This document shows positions 60,924-64,000 of a stretch of DNA of 64,000 nucleotides, one piece after another (the stretch's first letter is position 1; the number at the start of each line of letters is the position of its first letter). The DNA is from Rhynchopus euleeides (Eukaryota > Euglenozoa > Diplonemea > Diplonemida > Diplonemidae). The position numbers were made by a program, and so were the translations under genes. The stretch is taken from the NCBI GenBank assembly GCA_963210315.1, contig OY723297.1:248001-312000 (forward strand), in the 5' to 3' direction. The notes under the pieces are model-generated. The model saw only the letters and a program-made list of their open reading frames with translations. It was not told the DNA's origin and searched no databases.

Positions 60924-63140
60924 TGTGTCCTTGGTGCCTGTGTTATGCAAAAAGCTACGCTGTGAGGGAGGGCTGGGTGTGTGACGACAGACAAGGCGTA
61001 TGCGTGTGGCTCCAAGATAGCATGTCTGTGGGAGAGGGGGGTGGGGGAGTGGGGTAGCCACCTCTTTGTTCACCTCTTTCTGGGACTGCTGCCATCATGG
61101 GAGAAGAGGGAGGCGAGAGATGCAAAAGAGTCGAGTTTTGTATGTGCGCAGTGTGCCGTGTCGGAGCCCCTGAATGGGGGCGTTGCCGTGAACAGGTGGC
61201 TCTTGTGCTGCTGTGTCAAATGATACCACACTGCGCGTGCCGTACGCTCCCACTGACGTCCCTCTTTTGCTGTGACAAAGCAATGTTTGTTTTGTTTTGG
61301 GCAGAAAAAACACGCAAAAAATACTCCTGGGTAGTGGCCGGAGGGGCAGGAGTCCAGGTGGGGACGGGAGGGAACAAATGTGGCAGCTGCTGGAACCCAG
61401 AAGAGTTAGGGTGACGCAACGGCCGCAAAGCCCCGCCCACCGACCCACTGACCACCTACCCCTCCCCCCCCCCGACACACCTGTGCGTCTCTTTGTGGCA
61501 GGATCGACCGACACCGAGCACGTCTCTGCTCTTGATCCGATTGTCATGCCACTGTCGTCAAGACGGCACACTGTGTGCACACCACCCCGAGAGCGCCCGG
61601 GGATGAGATTGAGAGAAAGAGGAAACTATGAAGCCGAGTGAAGCACAAGAGGGAAGGGGGAGTGGGTGGGCGGGTGGCGGGAGGCAGGAGGCCACGGCAG
61701 TTGGGGGTGTTGTTCGCATGTTAAGCCACCGCCGCCGCCACCACCAACACTGCCAGCCCCCTTCCCGCAGGAGAGCCCCCAAGGTTTTGATAGAGGTTGG
61801 CTGCCGCCGGATAATCAAAAAACCGGCAACAGAAGCCACGCGCAACGGGTGGAGGGAGCCTGGGAGGGGGGCGGGATTCGCTCTGGGTGTGAACGAGAGA
61901 GAGAGAGAGAGATATCCGGGGTGTCACCGGTGTGTTGTGTTGCACATTGTCCTCGGCACGGGCTTTTGGCACGGTGTAAAGGCGCATGCACACAGAATGG
62001 GGGATGGCCCTCGCAGGATCCACCCACTTTTACCGTGGTCACTACACACACACCCTGACAAGTGAAGGGTGGAGACGGGTGTTTGACACCCGATGCAGAA
62101 AATCTTAAGCAGAGCACGCACGGAATCTGCCCCCGCCCCCCTCTCCTGACATCCCACACAGGTCAAGAGGGTTATGCTGATCCGGGAGGGGGCGATGTGG
62201 TGTTGAACGGCCGGGCCACGAAAATAGTGTTTCGCGGAAGATTGTTTATTTATTTTTTTTGCGGAAGAAAGGGGGCATCGTTTTAATGAGAAAGTGTCAC
62301 TTCAACTCTGCCGATCTTCCTCTACTACTTGATGCCTGTGTTGACGCTTCTACACACACTTACAAACACACTTGCCTGATGAAGGGGGTGGTGTGTAGAG
62401 TACGTTTGGCAGAGCTGAATGACACTTTCCGCGCGAAAGTCGTGTGCGTAAAGAGAGAGAGAGAGAGAGAGAGAGTCAGAAAAAGAAACAATTGGGAATT
62501 CAAGTCGCGGATGTACAGAAAGGGGAGATTTTGCCGCTGGCGGCACGGCATCACGGCGCCCCGGCTGCACGCGAAGAAACTTGGTTCTGTGGCTGTGCAG
62601 CCGATGCAGCAGGTAGGGGGGGTAGGGGGGCAACAAATGAATCCACTTGCTAGCGCCGAGCCCCTTCGGGACGCTGGGGCGCTGCAGGGACAATCGTTCC
62701 TGACAAAGGGCACAGAGGTGCAGCAGAGGGGCGGGACGTGGTGGAGGTGCGGTGGGATCAAATCACCGTCGCTTCCGACGGGAGGCTTGCCAGATGCCCC
62801 TCTCCTTCACACAGGGCGGCGAGAGGCGTCGGAAGCTGTCAACACATTAACACCCAAACCCAACTGAGAAACCGGGCAGAACAACTTTTGATTTTGATCG
62901 AAATTGAAAAGAACGGAGGAAAGAAACACCCGAACATACCCACAGCCGGCAGCAAGGGAGGGAGAGGCTACCCCACTACAGGGCGGCAGGAGGAGAGAAG
63001 CTGCTGCACGGCCCACAGGTTGAGGTTGGAGGGCGGTCAGAACGCATCACATGATGCGGAGTGCGTCAGTGTTGAGGGGAGGGGCAGTGTGGCCCCGACA
63101 GGCGTGGCAGAGGCAGGGCAGGCCCACCAGGGTATGGGTG
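60924..63140. other. 2.2-kb intergenic region, no gene recognised
   Basis: Contains the hairpin motif at 61505-61550 and (GA)n tracts at 61890-61910 and 62454-62475. Frames are short and without motifs. The 5' region of the carrier gene and the 3' region of the EGF gene must lie here. Confidence 0.5.
61505..61553 (+). other. Recurrent intergenic hairpin motif (copy E)
   Basis: GACCGACACCGAGCAC then GTCTCTGCTCTTGAT and, after some divergence, CCACTG. GAGCA pairs with TGCTC. Confidence 0.6.
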
Positions 63141-64000
63141 CTAAACGGCAACCTGGGGCTTGGGTTCGTTGCTGTATTCGCACATCTCTGACACAACGGC
63201 GCGGTCAAATGTCGGCGGTGTAGAGCGCATGCAGAGGAAGCCTCCAACCACTGCAGCCACTCCGACAGCCACGCCTGCAACTGCAATGATAACCCAGCCC
63301 CACACCGGCACCGCCGGGTCGGTGTCTTCGCCTGCCCCCAAGGGTGTCGTAGGCGCCTGCGTGGTGTTGGTGCACGCGGCGGTGGCCCCTGTGGTGTTCG
63401 CCCCGTCTGGGCATGTGCAGATGAAGTCCTCCTGCGATGCGGGGGTAGTGTCAGCGTCCCAACAGGTCTGATTGGGCTCGCAGGGCTTCGCGAGGCACTC
63501 GTCGCATGCAGGCACTGGGGTGCCCACGGCGCTGGTCCCGCGGTGGCGTTGGCAGGCGCAGACGAAGTCCCCTGCAGTGAGGCGCTTCGTGTCGGCACAC
63601 AGCTGCCCTTCCCCGCAGGGGGAGGGTTCGCACTCATCCCAGCTGCAGTCAGCAGGGCTGCCGACAGCACTGCCCCGCCCGTTGGTGCAGTTGCAGTGGT
63701 AGTCGTTTGATGCGAATCCGGTGTCGTCACGGCACGTCTGCCCGGTGCCACAGGGCCTCTCTGTGCACTCATCGAAGGAGCAGGCCACCGGCATGGCGGT
63801 GCTCCTGCGTGTTTCATTGTTGGCGCATATGCACTCCCAGTCACCAGCGGAGTAGGGGTATGTGTCGGGGTCGCGGCAGAAGTTGCCCTTCCCGCAGGTG
63901 CTTCCCCTCTGCTGGCACTCATCGATGGTGCACACGGCCTGCGCGCCGGTGGCGAATAGCCCATTCTGACAGGAGCAGATGAAGTCCTTCTGCTGTGCAT
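63141..64000 (-). CDS. EGF-repeat surface protein, 3' end only
   Basis: The frame is open from the window edge (first full codon at 63998) to the stop at 63141, giving at least 285 residues. It holds about five repeats of around 41 residues patterned as DEC-x(3-5)-PCG-x-GQ-x-C, then DF/DYxCxC and a Gly-rich turn, e.g. DECEPSPCGEGQLCAD and DECTERPCGTGQTCRD. These are EGF-like repeats with six Cys. A Thr/Pro-rich spacer leads to a membrane segment (VWGWVIIAVAGVAVGVAAVV) about 60 residues from the end, then a short cytoplasmic tail (EMCEYSNEPKPQVAV). It is a type I surface protein; the N-terminus lies outside the window. Ligand unknown. Confidence 0.85.
   Translation of the reverse strand, partial: AQQKDFICSCQNGLFATGAQAVCTIDECQQRGSTCGKGNFCRDPDTYPYSAGDWECICANNETRRSTAMPVACSFDECTERPCGTGQTCRDDTGFASNDYHCNCTNGRGSAVGSPADCSWDECEPSPCGEGQLCADTKRLTAGDFVCACQRHRGTSAVGTPVPACDECLAKPCEPNQTCWDADTTPASQEDFICTCPDGANTTGATAACTNTTQAPTTPLGAGEDTDPAVPVWGWVIIAVAGVAVGVAAVVGGFLCMRSTPPTFDRAVVSEMCEYSNEPKPQVAV

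Noticed and set aside
43954-61553. Hairpin motif as a spliced-leader RNA gene
   Set aside because: No conserved leader exon plus GT donor and no Sm-like site is evident. Copies differ outside the stem.

Overview
The window is nuclear DNA of a eukaryotic microbe. It is GC-rich, with long intact reading frames, short GT-AG introns (65-197 bp), secreted and membrane proteins, and 13 tightly packed tRNA genes. One of these is a tRNA-Tyr with an 11-nt intron, as in trypanosomatids. All recognised protein genes but one 80-codon frame lie on the minus strand, which resembles the directional gene clusters of Euglenozoa. A diplonemid-like euglenozoan is my best guess. This is an inference: no spliced-leader gene is present to settle it.

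Layout. Positions 1-13,586 carry no convincing host gene. They are a graveyard of short terminal-inverted-repeat (TIR) elements bounded by long G or C runs: three ~1.15-kb elements (1638-2786, 5961-7112, 7513-8666), three hAT-like elements with 8-bp target duplications (2790-3236, 4318-5334, 8670-9116), a TA-flanked 621-bp element (5340-5960), and another hAT-like element (10686-11659). Positions 13,587-15,456 hold the tRNA cluster.

Positions 15,589-22,550 encode two paralogous single-pass membrane proteins of unknown function with an E2 ubiquitin-conjugating enzyme between them. Positions 22,551-30,902 are intergenic DNA and transposons, including a 2.9-kb element carrying a frameshifted C2H2 zinc-finger gene. 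Positions 31,321-49,606 are the gene-rich core: a large receptor-like protein with a degenerate class III cyclase domain, a three-exon ubiquitin-like (elongin-B-like) gene, two tandem cathepsin-L-like proteases, a ubiquitin-like/beta-propeller protein, a lysine/arginine- and proline-rich protein, an ankyrin protein and a GT61-type glycosyltransferase.

Positions 49,985-55,048 form one nested element full of palindromic ACTATAATAGT satellite. It is followed by a near-identical second copy of the 5961-7112 element. Positions 56,662-63,998 encode a third, intron-containing cathepsin L, a mitochondrial carnitine/acylcarnitine-type carrier with one intron, and the 3' end of an EGF-repeat surface protein that runs off the window.

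How the genes relate. Three papain-family proteases, a GT61 enzyme and two large surface proteins suggest a secretory/phagotrophic lifestyle. Three genes (E2, the elongin-B-like protein, the ubiquitin-like/propeller protein) belong to ubiquitin-type pathways but are not adjacent. I see no operon logic beyond shared strand. The most notable discovery is the stratigraphy of the TIR elements: one family inserts in poly-G/C runs and so creates the palindrome CCCTAGGG, which a second, hAT-like family then used as its target in all three visible cases.
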